From: Oceanobacter sp.
GTDB lineage: Bacteria > Pseudomonadota > Gammaproteobacteria > Pseudomonadales > Oceanobacteraceae
Direction: 5' to 3'
Assembly (NCBI GenBank): GCA_002733645.1
Contig: NVWL01000002.1
Coordinates: 62,001 to 126,000 of the forward strand
DNA: 64,000 nt
Part shown: piece after piece, positions 36,934 through 46,494 of the stretch
Numbering within the stretch: position 1 is the stretch's first letter
Layout of the letters: the number at the start of each line of letters is the position of its first letter
Position numbers and translations under genes: made by a program
Notes under the pieces: model-generated
The model's input: only the letters and a program-made list of their open reading frames with translations
The model's database searches: none
What the model was told of the DNA's origin: nothing

Positions 36934-37644
36934 ATGCAGCCTCGGCGCTTAATTAAAACACTACTTACACTCTCGTCGTTATTGCTGGCAATAATGACCA
37001 CAAATACTGCATCGGCTGCTCAAAATTATATTGGGCTGCGCAGTGGCCCTGCGCCGGCATTTCCTATCGTATTTGAAGTGACTGAATTTCGTGAACTTCG
37101 ACCTGTCAGTCGTCGTGGTAGTTGGCTACTCGTGACGGATGAACGTAATCGGGGCTGGATTCATGTCGACGATATCCACAAAATCCGAAGTTTTCCGCGG
37201 GATGAAATGTGGAAGCTTATCAATGACGCGCGCCCGGGCGATACCCGATTGGAATTTGGGCTATCAAGTGATGAGGCTTATTCCTTCAGTATCATAGGGC
37301 AGGTGTTCTCAGAAAAATTATACGCGGCGTACACACGTGGCCCAGAAGGGCGGACATCTTGGTCTAAGTTGGAGGCCGGGGTGACGCGGGAATTTGGTGA
37401 AATCCAAGATGACATACGCTTGCACTGGCGTGCTGGTCTTGGGTACGGCATGGAAGGTACAGATAGCACACACTGGCGCCTTGCCGACGATGAACCTGTC
37501 TGGTTGGGTGCGGGTGGGGTAGAAGCCGTTTGGCAAGTTGAACGTTATTTTGAAATAGGGCTGCGTGGTGATGTATCTGTCACTTTAGATGCTGATACAA
37601 CTACACACACCACAGCTTCTTTGGTCTGGAGAATAAGAATATGA
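36934..37644 (+). CDS. Secreted SH3b-domain protein with beta-barrel-like tail
   Basis: 236 residues. A signal peptide (about residues 1-29, ending AASA-like), then a bacterial SH3-like region with IGLRSGPAPAFPIVFEV and SWLLVTDERNRGWIHVDDI. The rest is alternating hydrophobic-polar strands such as AAYTRGPEGRTSWSKLEAGVTREF, consistent with a small outer-membrane barrel. I do not recognise a named family for the whole. It overlaps the next gene by four bases and begins the second part of the cluster. Confidence 0.7.
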   Translation: MQPRRLIKTLLTLSSLLLAIMTTNTASAAQNYIGLRSGPAPAFPIVFEVTEFRELRPVSRRGSWLLVTDERNRGWIHVDDIHKIRSFPRDEMWKLINDARPGDTRLEFGLSSDEAYSFSIIGQVFSEKLYAAYTRGPEGRTSWSKLEAGVTREFGEIQDDIRLHWRAGLGYGMEGTDSTHWRLADDEPVWLGAGGVEAVWQVERYFEIGLRGDVSVTLDADTTTHTTASLVWRIRI

Positions 37645-38252
37645 AAAAGGCGCTGATGGTTATCATCGCTGCGTTAGCACTTCCGACGCAAAGCTTGGCG
37701 GCAGATTCGCAACTATATCGTCCAAAAGTGCAGAATAATGGCCTTGATGAGATTAAAGGCACGGATGTTCAACGAGGTATGTTTGGCGCTGGTTATGCCA
37801 GCACACTAACCACGAGTAATGATATTCAGCCGGGTTTACTCATTTCTGGCCGCTACTTTGCTGGCGAAAAATGGTATCTGCTCGGAGAAGTTCAGCTCGG
37901 TTCCTACAGTACTACTGCAATTATTCAAGATGGTGTAGAGGTTAGAGGCGACAGCGAAGACGCTCTACGTTTTGGCGCTGGGGCTGGTTTGTCTTTGTTG
38001 CAGGGTAATGCCAGCACCTCAGGCATTACTGCCGTCCCTTGGGTGCTCGCCGCTGAACTGGCGGTGGGGGAACAGTATTCTGGCGATACCAGTGGACGCT
38101 ATACGTCGCTAGGTATGTCGCTTCAGTTTCATGGCGAACGAGTGTGGACAGCATTAGGGACTCGCCAGTTTTTAATCACAGACGAGCGCCTAGAACGCCT
38201 TAATTCCGACGGAGGAATACAGTGGGATATCTCACTCGGTTTGTGGTTCTGA
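37641..38252 (+). CDS. Predicted outer membrane beta-barrel protein
   Basis: 203 residues with a signal peptide (MKKALMVIIAALALPTQSLAA). The mature part is rich in amphipathic strands (GMFGAGYASTLTTSNDI, WYLLGEVQLGSYSTT) and ends in SLGLWF, the aromatic C-terminal residue favoured by BamA substrates. No family name is evident. It sits between the SH3b/barrel gene and a redoxin-like gene, overlapping both, so the three are probably co-translated. Confidence 0.68.
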   Translation: MKKALMVIIAALALPTQSLAADSQLYRPKVQNNGLDEIKGTDVQRGMFGAGYASTLTTSNDIQPGLLISGRYFAGEKWYLLGEVQLGSYSTTAIIQDGVEVRGDSEDALRFGAGAGLSLLQGNASTSGITAVPWVLAAELAVGEQYSGDTSGRYTSLGMSLQFHGERVWTALGTRQFLITDERLERLNSDGGIQWDISLGLWF

Positions 38253-38776
38253 TATTGCTGAGTAGTGTGGGCTATGCCGACACCGCCAGTCTTAGTGAAT
38301 CTCAGGATGCTTCCGATCAGGCAGGCATAAAGAAAGAGGCGCAAACACTAAAGCCGGGCGACATGGTGCCTGATTTTACAATGGCTGCGACCAATGGTTT
38401 TGGCCAGCGCCTGCAAGAAGCACGTGGTTCTTTTTTGATGCTTATCTGGCTGGGTAATTGTGATGAGTGCTCTGAGCGATTAGTGCGCTATCAATTGTTG
38501 GCAGAAAGCTTATCAATGGATGGCCTAAAGGGCTGGTTTGTATGGACGCCTAAAGGCGATGACGAGCCGCCCAAAATGCGATTGCCGGTACTAAAGTTTG
38601 ATTCCTACTGGCCGCAAAGTTGGGTGTTTGAAGATCAACCGGCGATCATGCTCATTAATGCAGATGGTCGTTTGGATCACCTAATTACTGGTGATCTTAA
38701 TGATAATTATCGTGAAACTGAACAAGTCCTGATGCGTTGGATGGCCCGTGGCCTCGACGGTCAGATGACGGAGTAA
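38222..38776 (+). CDS. Periplasmic redoxin-like protein with CxxC
   Basis: 184 residues from a GTG with GGAGG upstream. N-terminal hydrophobic signal (GYLTRFVVLILLSSVGYADT). The domain begins KPGDMVPDFTMAATNGFGQ, typical of TlpA/AhpC-like folds, and carries WLGNCDECSERLV, an active-site CDEC. A thioredoxin-like role in the periplasm is inferred. A thiol-redox protein inside this cluster hints that partner proteins contain reactive Cys or that assembly needs reduction. Confidence 0.75.
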   Translation: MGYLTRFVVLILLSSVGYADTASLSESQDASDQAGIKKEAQTLKPGDMVPDFTMAATNGFGQRLQEARGSFLMLIWLGNCDECSERLVRYQLLAESLSMDGLKGWFVWTPKGDDEPPKMRLPVLKFDSYWPQSWVFEDQPAIMLINADGRLDHLITGDLNDNYRETEQVLMRWMARGLDGQMTE

Positions 38777-38779
38777 AGA

Positions 38780-39277
38780 ATGAAACATCTATTGATATGT
38801 GCACTGTTGGTGTCGGGTACTGTGTTCGCAGAAGATGCAGCGATACGTGAAGATGTTCGCACGGTAAAAGAATCCGTGCTTGAGCTGAATCGAGATCTGT
38901 ATGAGCTTGAACGTGAACTGCTCAGCCCAGCGACCACTCGAGCAGCGTTTCATGTGACGCTTAATCATGGCGAATTTTTTGAACCGCTATCTATCGAACT
39001 CAGCGTAGATGGTGACATGGAATTGCAACACCTTTATACCGAGCGCCAAGTTAAGGCTTTACGTATGGGGGCTGTGCAACCCTTGGGTGACCTTAACCTA
39101 GCGCCGGGTAAACATGACGTCACCGTCGTTGTTCGAGGTATTAATCACTTAGGGCAAGGCCGCGAATTAAGCATTACTGAAACCGTCACCAAAACAGGAA
39201 AGCCACTAATTACCGAATTAGTCATTATTGATCGGGAAGAGCTGCAAAGCGCCCGAGTGCAGTTGAAGTACTGGTAA
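38780..39277 (+). CDS. Periplasmic protein of unknown function
   Basis: 165 residues with a signal peptide (MKHLLICALLVSGTVFAE). A short predicted coiled coil follows (VRTVKESVLELNRDLYELEREL), then a beta-rich domain containing AAFHVTLNHGEFFEPLSIEL and PGKHDVTVVVRGINHLGQG. No family recognised. It starts three bases after the redoxin gene and four bases before the next, so it is part of the same transcript. Confidence 0.7.
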   Translation: MKHLLICALLVSGTVFAEDAAIREDVRTVKESVLELNRDLYELERELLSPATTRAAFHVTLNHGEFFEPLSIELSVDGDMELQHLYTERQVKALRMGAVQPLGDLNLAPGKHDVTVVVRGINHLGQGRELSITETVTKTGKPLITELVIIDREELQSARVQLKYW

Positions 39278-39281
39278 TTAA

Positions 39282-41213
39282 ATGCGCAGATACCTTTTTA
39301 TACTTGTCCTTATTCCGCTGTTTGCATTCGGGCAAGAAACAGCCTCGGGTCTAGATGATCCGCTGGATTTTGAACTTGAAGAGCTTGGCGTTAACGACGG
39401 TGCCGAGCTTAGAGTGTTGCGTGGTAATTTTTACTACAGCTATTTAATTGGTGATTACTACCGCACGCTGTATTACTTAGAACGCTGGCAAACTTTAGCA
39501 GGTATGGAAGACACTCCTGAGCTTGAAGCTGAGGTTATGCGTGCGGCTGTTTACTTGGCGCTAGGTTTAGAAACCGAAGCGGAGCAAACCTTTTATAAAG
39601 TCTTTCAACAGGGTGGGTCCGCGTCTGGGGATGCGTGGTACTTTCTTGCTCAGCGCTTGTTTGGTGCTGGTTTATACGAGCGTGCTGAATTAAGTGCACG
39701 TAACGCATTGAGTGCGGAGCCAAAGGTTAGCTCTCAAAACGACCAAGAAACACGGTATTTGTTATCCAGCAGTATTTCCCAGCAGGATCGAATTGAAGAA
39801 GCTGAGGCTGCGCTAGATGGCATGCGTGATAAAAGTATTTGGACAGGTTATGCCCGTTATAACTTAGTACTTGCAATGACGCGGCAAAACTACAAAAGCC
39901 AAGTACTTGAGCGCGTAGTGGATGAAAGTATTTATTACCTACCAAAGACCGATGAAGGAACGGCACTTCGAGACCGTACTCTGCTGATTTCTGGTATCGC
40001 TGCGATGGAGCGTGATAAACATAAATTAGCCAATCAATATTTTCGCGAAATTACACTTGAATCTGTCTTTTCTGCACCGGCATTGCTGCACTATGGCTGG
40101 AACTTACTTGCCCAGTGGAAGTACGAAGATGCTATCCAGCCATGGCGGATTTTACAGCACACGTATGACGAATATCATCCTGCCGTTATTGAATCATTAT
40201 TAGCGGTTCCGCATACCCTAGAGCTGGTTGATGCTGTTAATCAATCGGTGCTTGCGTATGAGCGAATTGAAGACACCTTGTCAGTGATGGTTGATGAGTT
40301 AAAAGCAGTTAATCAAACCGAGGGAATTAAAAGCTGGTTGGGAGAATGGCGCGCAAATAACGCCGTACAAGATTGGGGCTGGCAACGTCAGGCGCTTACC
40401 GATCTTCAAGACAGTGAAATCACTCGCTTTACTCAAGGACTATTGGATGACGATCTTTTTGTTCGTGAGCTAGAAACGCTTCATGACCTTGATCGTATTT
40501 ATACTGATTTGCTCAAATTTAAACGAGATTTAGCACTCTGGGCGGATATTTTAGTACAACGCCGAGAGCGTTTAGAAGCGCTTGGCGGTGATGCCTTATT
40601 AGACTCCCTTGAGGAACGTCAAATGGACGTATTAAGGGCAACACTTGCGGTGCAGGACCGATTACTTGACGAAGAAGAAACGGTTTTCTCCTATGCTTCT
40701 CGTGCCGATAAAGTTCGCGTGGAGCGATTACGAAATGTTGTTCCGGCGGTGACCCACCTACAGAAAGTAGGGACCCCTACACGTAATTTAAATCCTTATA
40801 AAGAACGCTGGAGACGTATGCGTGGTCTGCAGTTATGGGCTATTTATGAAGCTCAGCCTCAGCGCCAATGGGATACGCAGCGTGACCATATGATTATGCG
40901 TGCTGAGACTGACAAGCTTTTTGCACAGTTAGAAAATACGCGTACTTCGTTGATATGGGCCGATAGTAGTTGGAGAGGTTTCCCTGAGCGAGTTAATGCA
41001 GCGCAGACGAATGTGGATACCGCACTTGAGCAGGTGGAAGCACTCCAGCAGCGACAAGAGACCGTATTGACGGAGATTACACAGAATTATCTGACTGAGC
41101 TTGATGAGCGACTCACACTCTATTTAGCGCAAAGTCGTTTAGCGTTAGCGCGTCTTTATGATGATTCGCTGCAAAATGAAATGAGTATCGATATGGAGGA
41201 GACTGGAGAATGA
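39282..41213 (+). CDS. Large secreted TPR-like protein of unknown function
   Basis: 643 residues with an N-terminal signal (MRRYLFILVLIPLFAFG). The body is helical and TPR-like, with repeated YxxALxxxxxA-type patterns (VYLALGLETEAEQTFYKVFQ; GLYERAELSARNALS; KYEDAIQPWRIL). Long charged helices in the C-terminal third may form a coiled coil. It probably acts as a periplasmic scaffold. It overlaps the next lipoprotein gene by four bases (ATGA). Confidence 0.75.
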   Translation: MRRYLFILVLIPLFAFGQETASGLDDPLDFELEELGVNDGAELRVLRGNFYYSYLIGDYYRTLYYLERWQTLAGMEDTPELEAEVMRAAVYLALGLETEAEQTFYKVFQQGGSASGDAWYFLAQRLFGAGLYERAELSARNALSAEPKVSSQNDQETRYLLSSSISQQDRIEEAEAALDGMRDKSIWTGYARYNLVLAMTRQNYKSQVLERVVDESIYYLPKTDEGTALRDRTLLISGIAAMERDKHKLANQYFREITLESVFSAPALLHYGWNLLAQWKYEDAIQPWRILQHTYDEYHPAVIESLLAVPHTLELVDAVNQSVLAYERIEDTLSVMVDELKAVNQTEGIKSWLGEWRANNAVQDWGWQRQALTDLQDSEITRFTQGLLDDDLFVRELETLHDLDRIYTDLLKFKRDLALWADILVQRRERLEALGGDALLDSLEERQMDVLRATLAVQDRLLDEEETVFSYASRADKVRVERLRNVVPAVTHLQKVGTPTRNLNPYKERWRRMRGLQLWAIYEAQPQRQWDTQRDHMIMRAETDKLFAQLENTRTSLIWADSSWRGFPERVNAAQTNVDTALEQVEALQQRQETVLTEITQNYLTELDERLTLYLAQSRLALARLYDDSLQNEMSIDMEETGE

Positions 41214-44014
41214 CTCGTCTTTTCATGTTGATTATTGCCGTCACGTTTTTATCCGCCTGTAGTTTGTTTAAAGACAAAAATGAACCGTTGCACCTGTCTG
41301 ATATCGGCTCGCTGAAAGTTAGATTGTCTTCTGATGAACCATTAGGTGTGGATCACCGAGATGTTATTCGTAGTTATCAGTCTTACCTTGAGGTAGGGTC
41401 AGATGCAGAAATGCGAGTGCGAGTTGCGCACCGAATCGCTGGCTTAAAGCTTCAGTGGGATGAAGTTCGCCTTGAACAGTTTGATGAAAATATTGATATC
41501 GTTGTTGCTGAAGATAAAGCCATGGCGGAAGCTTCGATTGGCGATTACGAAACATTAATTTCAGAATACCCAGATCGAATTGACAACGACTCTATTTACT
41601 ATCAGCTTGCCAAAGCGTATTCCATTGCCGGACGTCCTAATCAAGCCATTGCGGTTTTGGAAGCGTTAACTGAATTGTATCCAGAATCCATTTACTACAT
41701 CGAGTCTGAATTTCGCCTCGGTCGGATGCTGTATGCTGTGGGTGACTACCAAGGCTCAGAGCAACGATTTTCTGAAGTAGTCGCATTTGGCGCAGAGGGG
41801 AATCAGTACTACATGGATGCCCAGTATCTAGGGGCGTGGGCGATATTTAAACAAAATCGTTTAGAAGAAAGTTTGCTCGCATTTACCGCAATGGTCGACG
41901 AACATTTTCCGGATGACGAAACATTGCTCGCGGCAGAAGGATCATCCTACGAGCTGCTCAATGATACGCTGCGCATCATGGCGATCATCATTGATTACAT
42001 GGGAGACTGGACCGAAATAGCTCGTTTCTATGATGAACACGGACCTCGTTACTACGAATACCGAATTTATGCGGAGCTATCTAATCAGTACTTCGAGAAA
42101 AAATACTACAAAAGCTCGGCCTCAACTTTGCGTGCATTTGTTGAACGCTATCCGAATGATGATAAAGCTCCACTTTATTACCGCCGTTTAATTACCGGGT
42201 ATGAAAACGCAGGTTACCCGGAGTTGCGTCGCAAGCATAAACAGATATTTATCGAACGTTTTGGTGTGGGATCTGAGTATTGGGAAACTCATGGGGAAGA
42301 CGTCCGCACGTTAATTACTGTATCTCTGGGTGACTACATTTGGGACCTTGCAACCTTTTCGCATGGATTTGGACAGCAGGCTAAGTCGACCACAGCTAAG
42401 CGCGAACGACTAGGTCAAGCAGCACACTGGTATCGCGAATATATTCGCAGTTTTCCAGATGCTCCTGATACTGTGGAAGCTCATTTTTTGTTAGCCGAAA
42501 TTTCTTTTCAGCTTAAGAATTATGACGATGCTCGTAATAACTATGAAATCGTCGCTTACCAATATCCATTTTATGAAAAAGCTTCTGAAGCTGGTTACGC
42601 TGCATTGCTGGCTTATGATAAGCACAAACCAGAACAGGGGGATGAGCTTCGTTGGCGTCAGTTAACTGTAGCAAGTGCTAAGCGTTTTGTACTTGAGTTT
42701 CCGCAAGACGAACGTCGCGGCACAGTGCTAGTAAATACGGCTGAAATGTTACTTGGTGATAAATATTACGACCAAGCTTTAACCACTGCTCGATTAGCTC
42801 AACAGAGTGGTGTCGAACTCGAACCGCGCTATGCCTATGGTGCGTCGTTGGTTCAGGGACACTCCGCCTTTGAACTTGCAGAGTATGCTGAAGCTGAATC
42901 TGCACTCTTAAGTGCGTCGACGTATGAAAAACTAAGTAGAAAAGACCGTGGAGCACTACGACAAAAAGCCGCAGCGTCGATATATAAACAAGGCGAAGCT
43001 GTAAAAGATAGCAACCCTGACATCGCCGTGGAGCAATGGTTGCGCCTAGCCGAAGTTGTCCCTGAAAGTGAATTGCGAGAAAGCGCCGAATACGATGCAG
43101 CGACCCTATTAATGCACGTCGAAAATTACGAGCGTGCAGAATCAGTATTGTTGTCTTTCCGCGAAAATCACCCGAACAGTGAATTCAGTAAAGATATTCG
43201 CAGTAAATTAATTATCGCTTATGAAGGCCAAGAGCAATGGCGAAAAGCGGCATTGGAGCTGCGTGCGATTTCGGACGGTGGAACGGATGATGAAGAAAAA
43301 CGTGTGGCCGCTTTTCAGTCGGCGGAATATTTTGAAAAAGCGGAAGACTACGATAATGCCATCGTGATGTATAAGCGTTACGCACATACTTATAAACGCC
43401 CATTCGATCCTGCGATTGAGGCGCACTTCAAACTTGATCAAATTTATGCAATTCAAGAAGAGGAAGAAAAACGTCGTTTCTGGTTAGATAAAATAATTAC
43501 CCTACATAATCGAGCGGGTGATGATCAAACTGAGCGCTCACGTTATTTGGCTTCTAAAGCGGCGTTTGATTTGGGTGAATTTGATCGCAAACAATTCGAC
43601 AGTATTGCGATCACTTTACCGTTGTCAAAAAGCATCGTAAAAAAGAACAAAGCGATGCAAGGTGCGTTAAAGCGTTATACCCAAGCGGTTGAGTTGGAGG
43701 TGCTTGAATTTACAACACCAGCGACCTTCCATATTGGCGATATGTACGCCAAATTCAGTCAAGGCTTGATGGATTCAGAAAGACCCAAAGGCCTTGATGA
43801 GGTAGAAGCTGAAGAATATGACTTCTTGCTTGAAGATCAGGCGTTTCCATTGGAGGAAGCTGCTATAGAAATTCATCAAACTAACATTAGCCGTACCTAT
43901 GACGGCCTGTACGATGTTTGGGTGAAAAACAGCTTTAAATCGATGGCTGAGTTAATGCCTGGCCAATACAACAAACAAGAAAAGGCGACGAGCTATGTTG
44001 ATCAGATTCGCTAG
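41210..44014 (+). CDS. Large TPR lipoprotein
   Basis: 934 residues with a lipoprotein signal: LIIAVTFLSACSLF, lipobox Cys near residue 17. Tetratricopeptide-type helices run through most of the protein (AYSIAGRPNQAIAVLEALTELYP; YQGSEQRFSEVV; NYERAESVLLSFRENHPNSE). The residue after Cys is Ser, so outer-membrane attachment is expected. TPR lipoproteins of this type accompany ExbB/ExbD/AgmX-like genes in other proteobacteria and in Myxococcus Glt complexes. It ends overlapping the next TPR lipoprotein gene by 20 bases. Confidence 0.82.
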   Translation: MTRLFMLIIAVTFLSACSLFKDKNEPLHLSDIGSLKVRLSSDEPLGVDHRDVIRSYQSYLEVGSDAEMRVRVAHRIAGLKLQWDEVRLEQFDENIDIVVAEDKAMAEASIGDYETLISEYPDRIDNDSIYYQLAKAYSIAGRPNQAIAVLEALTELYPESIYYIESEFRLGRMLYAVGDYQGSEQRFSEVVAFGAEGNQYYMDAQYLGAWAIFKQNRLEESLLAFTAMVDEHFPDDETLLAAEGSSYELLNDTLRIMAIIIDYMGDWTEIARFYDEHGPRYYEYRIYAELSNQYFEKKYYKSSASTLRAFVERYPNDDKAPLYYRRLITGYENAGYPELRRKHKQIFIERFGVGSEYWETHGEDVRTLITVSLGDYIWDLATFSHGFGQQAKSTTAKRERLGQAAHWYREYIRSFPDAPDTVEAHFLLAEISFQLKNYDDARNNYEIVAYQYPFYEKASEAGYAALLAYDKHKPEQGDELRWRQLTVASAKRFVLEFPQDERRGTVLVNTAEMLLGDKYYDQALTTARLAQQSGVELEPRYAYGASLVQGHSAFELAEYAEAESALLSASTYEKLSRKDRGALRQKAAASIYKQGEAVKDSNPDIAVEQWLRLAEVVPESELRESAEYDAATLLMHVENYERAESVLLSFRENHPNSEFSKDIRSKLIIAYEGQEQWRKAALELRAISDGGTDDEEKRVAAFQSAEYFEKAEDYDNAIVMYKRYAHTYKRPFDPAIEAHFKLDQIYAIQEEEEKRRFWLDKIITLHNRAGDDQTERSRYLASKAAFDLGEFDRKQFDSIAITLPLSKSIVKKNKAMQGALKRYTQAVELEVLEFTTPATFHIGDMYAKFSQGLMDSERPKGLDEVEAEEYDFLLEDQAFPLEEAAIEIHQTNISRTYDGLYDVWVKNSFKSMAELMPGQYNKQEKATSYVDQIR

Positions 44015-44894
44015 TCTTAGCTTGCTGGTATTCACTCTAGGGTTGGTGGGGTGTGCGACAAACAACCCCGCGATCTCCGATGCTGGATTGGTTGATGAAA
44101 ATGGCAATGTAATAGCTGTACCGTTACCTGATGGCTTTGAGGATAACTATCGAAAAGGCCTATCTTTACTGGAAGACGGCGAGACTGATGAGGCCGTCGA
44201 GCATTGGGAAAAAATGTCCCAAAGTGATCCTGAATATTCAGGCGTATGGACAAACTATGGGTTGGCCTTGTTTCAGCAGGGTAAAGTAGAGGAAGCCTTG
44301 GTTTCTTATGAGAATGCCCAAGCGGTAGATCCTGCGTATTGTCCAGTTAATGGCTTAAAGGGTATTGCGTTACGTGACTTAGGTCGGTTTGATGAAGCCC
44401 AGAATAGTTATGAGGCTGGAATTGAGTGCGCACCAAAAGATGCTCGTAATTACTATAATTTAGGCATATTGCATGATCTGTATCGAAATGATCTTGTGGC
44501 CGCGTTAGGTAATTACCGTAAAGCGCGTCGCTTAATGCCTGACGAAGACGTGTTGAATATTTGGGTGGTAGATCTGGCACGGCGCAGTGGCGAACCGGAG
44601 GAGGATCCTGCCGAACTAGACGATTGGGAGCAGTCACTGAATGAAGTCAGTGCACCTGTTTCCGGCACTTCTGTTGAAAACGCTGTCGATTCTTCAGGTG
44701 TCGATTCTTCAGGTGTCGATTCTTCAGGTGTTGAAGTAGACGCAGATGCGCCGAACTCTGTTTCAGAAAACTCAGGCGACGTGCAAGCGCAGGACGCAGA
44801 AGTACAAAGTGAAGAAGGGCAAGGTGACGCCGAAAATACGGAAATAAATGACTCTGACGTCATCACCCGTGGCGAAGACGAGGTTGGTCAATAA
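43995..44894 (+). CDS. TPR lipoprotein with acidic C-terminal tail
   Basis: 299 residues. Lipoprotein signal SLLVFTLGLVGCATN, then about four TPR repeats (YRKGLSLLEDGETDEAVEHW; GLALFQQGKVEEALVSYENAQ; GIALRDLGRFDEAQNSYEAGI). After residue 200 the chain is acidic and low in complexity, including three VDSSG repeats. It probably recruits partners in the periplasm. It overlaps the larger TPR lipoprotein gene and the small periplasmic gene, so it is tightly coupled to both. Confidence 0.85.
   Translation: MLIRFASLSLLVFTLGLVGCATNNPAISDAGLVDENGNVIAVPLPDGFEDNYRKGLSLLEDGETDEAVEHWEKMSQSDPEYSGVWTNYGLALFQQGKVEEALVSYENAQAVDPAYCPVNGLKGIALRDLGRFDEAQNSYEAGIECAPKDARNYYNLGILHDLYRNDLVAALGNYRKARRLMPDEDVLNIWVVDLARRSGEPEEDPAELDDWEQSLNEVSAPVSGTSVENAVDSSGVDSSGVDSSGVEVDADAPNSVSENSGDVQAQDAEVQSEEGQGDAENTEINDSDVITRGEDEVGQ
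44685..44729 (+). repeat. 15-bp tandem repeat, three copies, in TPR lipoprotein gene
   Basis: GTCGATTCTTCAGGT is repeated three times without change, encoding VDSSG repeats in the acidic tail. Identity at the DNA level points to recent expansion. Confidence 0.92.
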
Positions 44895-45199
44895 TGAGAG
44901 TTTTATGTGTACTTAGCCTTCTGCTGTCACTTGAGTTATTTGCGGCAGATGATGACGTAGTCAAACTGCAAGGTATGACGATTCGCGGTAATAGCGAAAA
45001 CCCAAACGTCTTATATGTTAACGCGTGGCAGCCACCACCGGGAACAGGGCGTCTGTATGAGCCTGTGACTAGTTTTAATCGTCACTGGTTTCAACCGCTT
45101 ACAAGAAGCAGCCTGCAGCGCGAAATGCGCTATGGCAAGCGCTATACTGAAAAAGACGATCACGTCACACGGCTGAATGAAGTCCTTGAAATTCAGTAA
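44894..45199 (+). CDS. Small periplasmic protein of unknown function
   Basis: 101 residues. Signal peptide MRVLCVLSLLLSLELFA, then LQGMTIRGNSENPNVLYVNAWQPPPGTGRLYEPVTSFN and a charged C-terminus. I recognise no family, although the pattern IRGNSENPNVLYVNAWQPP looks conserved rather than random. It shares its first base with the last base of the previous gene's stop codon and lies 111 bases before the ExbB-like gene. Confidence 0.72.
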   Translation: MRVLCVLSLLLSLELFAADDDVVKLQGMTIRGNSENPNVLYVNAWQPPPGTGRLYEPVTSFNRHWFQPLTRSSLQREMRYGKRYTEKDDHVTRLNEVLEIQ

Positions 45200-45310
45200 T
45201 CTACGGTTTTTTCCGCTACCATTTAATGGTTAAATCAACGCCAGTGTTAGGTGTAAGCTTCCTGACATCAATTTTAACAAGAACAATGATTCAGATACCG
45301 GAGATAACTA

Positions 45311-45967
45311 ATGGATGTCATCATTCGCTTCCTTCAGGAAGGTGGTGTGTTTATGTACCCGATCGCAATTATCATGATGATCGGTCTAGCAGTCGCCATT
45401 GAGCGCCTGATTGTTTTAGCTAAAGAAAAATCAGGCAACCGTCGTGCCTTTGATGAAATGTACCCCATGCTGCAAAAGCGTGATCTTCGCTCTGCACTGA
45501 ACTATGCCAATAGTTCTGATACTCATATCGCCAATATCTTTGCTGCAGGCATTCAGCGTATTCCTAATGCACAGCGTCGTGAAGAAGTTGAATACGCGCT
45601 TGAAGAGTGCCTAATGGAAGCGATTCCTCAATTAGAAAAACGTACGCCTTACATTGCTACCTTGGCTAACATCGCCACCTTGATGGGGCTGCTTGGTACG
45701 ATTATGGGTTTGATCGCTGCATTTACCGCGGTTGCTAATGCGGCACCTGCTGAAAAAGCGACACTGCTTTCACAGAGTATCTCTGTTGCGATGAACACCA
45801 CAGCATTCGGCCTGATCGCTGCGATCCCGCTCTTGTTGTTCCATAGCTACCTGCAAACTAAAACCTCTGAGATTGTAGACAGCATCGAAATGGCCGGTGT
45901 TAAGTTCTTGAATACCATCACAGAAAAGAAAGCAGGACAAAACGGCACTCCTACTAATAACGGTTAA
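45311..45967 (+). CDS. MotA/TolQ/ExbB-family proton channel protein
   Basis: 218 residues with three TM segments (about 16-34, 122-144 and 158-180). The conserved core reads TPYIATLANIATLMGLLGTIMGLIAAF and SISVAMNTTAFGLIAAIPLLLFHSYL. It should form the pentameric channel around ExbD-like subunits and use the proton gradient to drive a periplasmic movement. It is the first of four consecutive genes for an energised transducer. AglR of the Myxococcus gliding motor is one relative. Confidence 0.93.
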   Translation: MDVIIRFLQEGGVFMYPIAIIMMIGLAVAIERLIVLAKEKSGNRRAFDEMYPMLQKRDLRSALNYANSSDTHIANIFAAGIQRIPNAQRREEVEYALEECLMEAIPQLEKRTPYIATLANIATLMGLLGTIMGLIAAFTAVANAAPAEKATLLSQSISVAMNTTAFGLIAAIPLLLFHSYLQTKTSEIVDSIEMAGVKFLNTITEKKAGQNGTPTNNG

Positions 45968-45984
45968 TCGGGGAGACTGTTTCG

Positions 45985-46494
45985 ATGAGACGCCACAAGA
46001 AGTTAAAAGAAGAGGCGGAACTCAACGTAACATCCTTCATGAACCTGATGATTGTACTGGTACCTGTATTGCTGATGAACATGGTGTTCTCTCAGCTCGC
46101 AGTACTGGATCTCAGGTTACCAGCAGGTGATCAACCTGGTGAGGTTAATCCGGAGGATGTCACGCTTGAAGTGACGATAAGAAAAAGCGGTTTTGTTGTA
46201 TCTCGTACTTATCTGAACGAGACCGTAGAGCTAGCTTCATTGCCTGCTAAAGCAGACGGGCCTGATTATGATGGCTTATCTACCGCCTTGCAGGGCGTGA
46301 AGAAAAACGCAGTATTTGCTAACCGAAGTGAAATTACTTTGCTGGCTGATCCAGCAACAGATTATCAGACGTTAGTCACGGTGATGGATACGGTTCGTTT
46401 GTATCCAGCGGTGGTCGCTGCATCTTTGGTTGATGCTGTGCTGTTTCCGGATATTTCTTTAGGTGAAGCCGATGCGTTGGAGGTGACACCATGA
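45985..46494 (+). CDS. ExbD/TolR-like protein lacking the conserved TM aspartate
   Basis: 169 residues with one N-terminal TM. The segment LNVTSFMNLMIVLVPVLLMN aligns with the ExbD membrane helix, where the proton-binding Asp (Asp25 in E. coli ExbD) is replaced by Asn20 (codon AAC). A periplasmic domain follows. It overlaps the second ExbD gene by four bases, which suggests equal production and perhaps a heterodimer in which only the partner carries the ionisable residue. Confidence 0.92.
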   Translation: MRRHKKLKEEAELNVTSFMNLMIVLVPVLLMNMVFSQLAVLDLRLPAGDQPGEVNPEDVTLEVTIRKSGFVVSRTYLNETVELASLPAKADGPDYDGLSTALQGVKKNAVFANRSEITLLADPATDYQTLVTVMDTVRLYPAVVAASLVDAVLFPDISLGEADALEVTP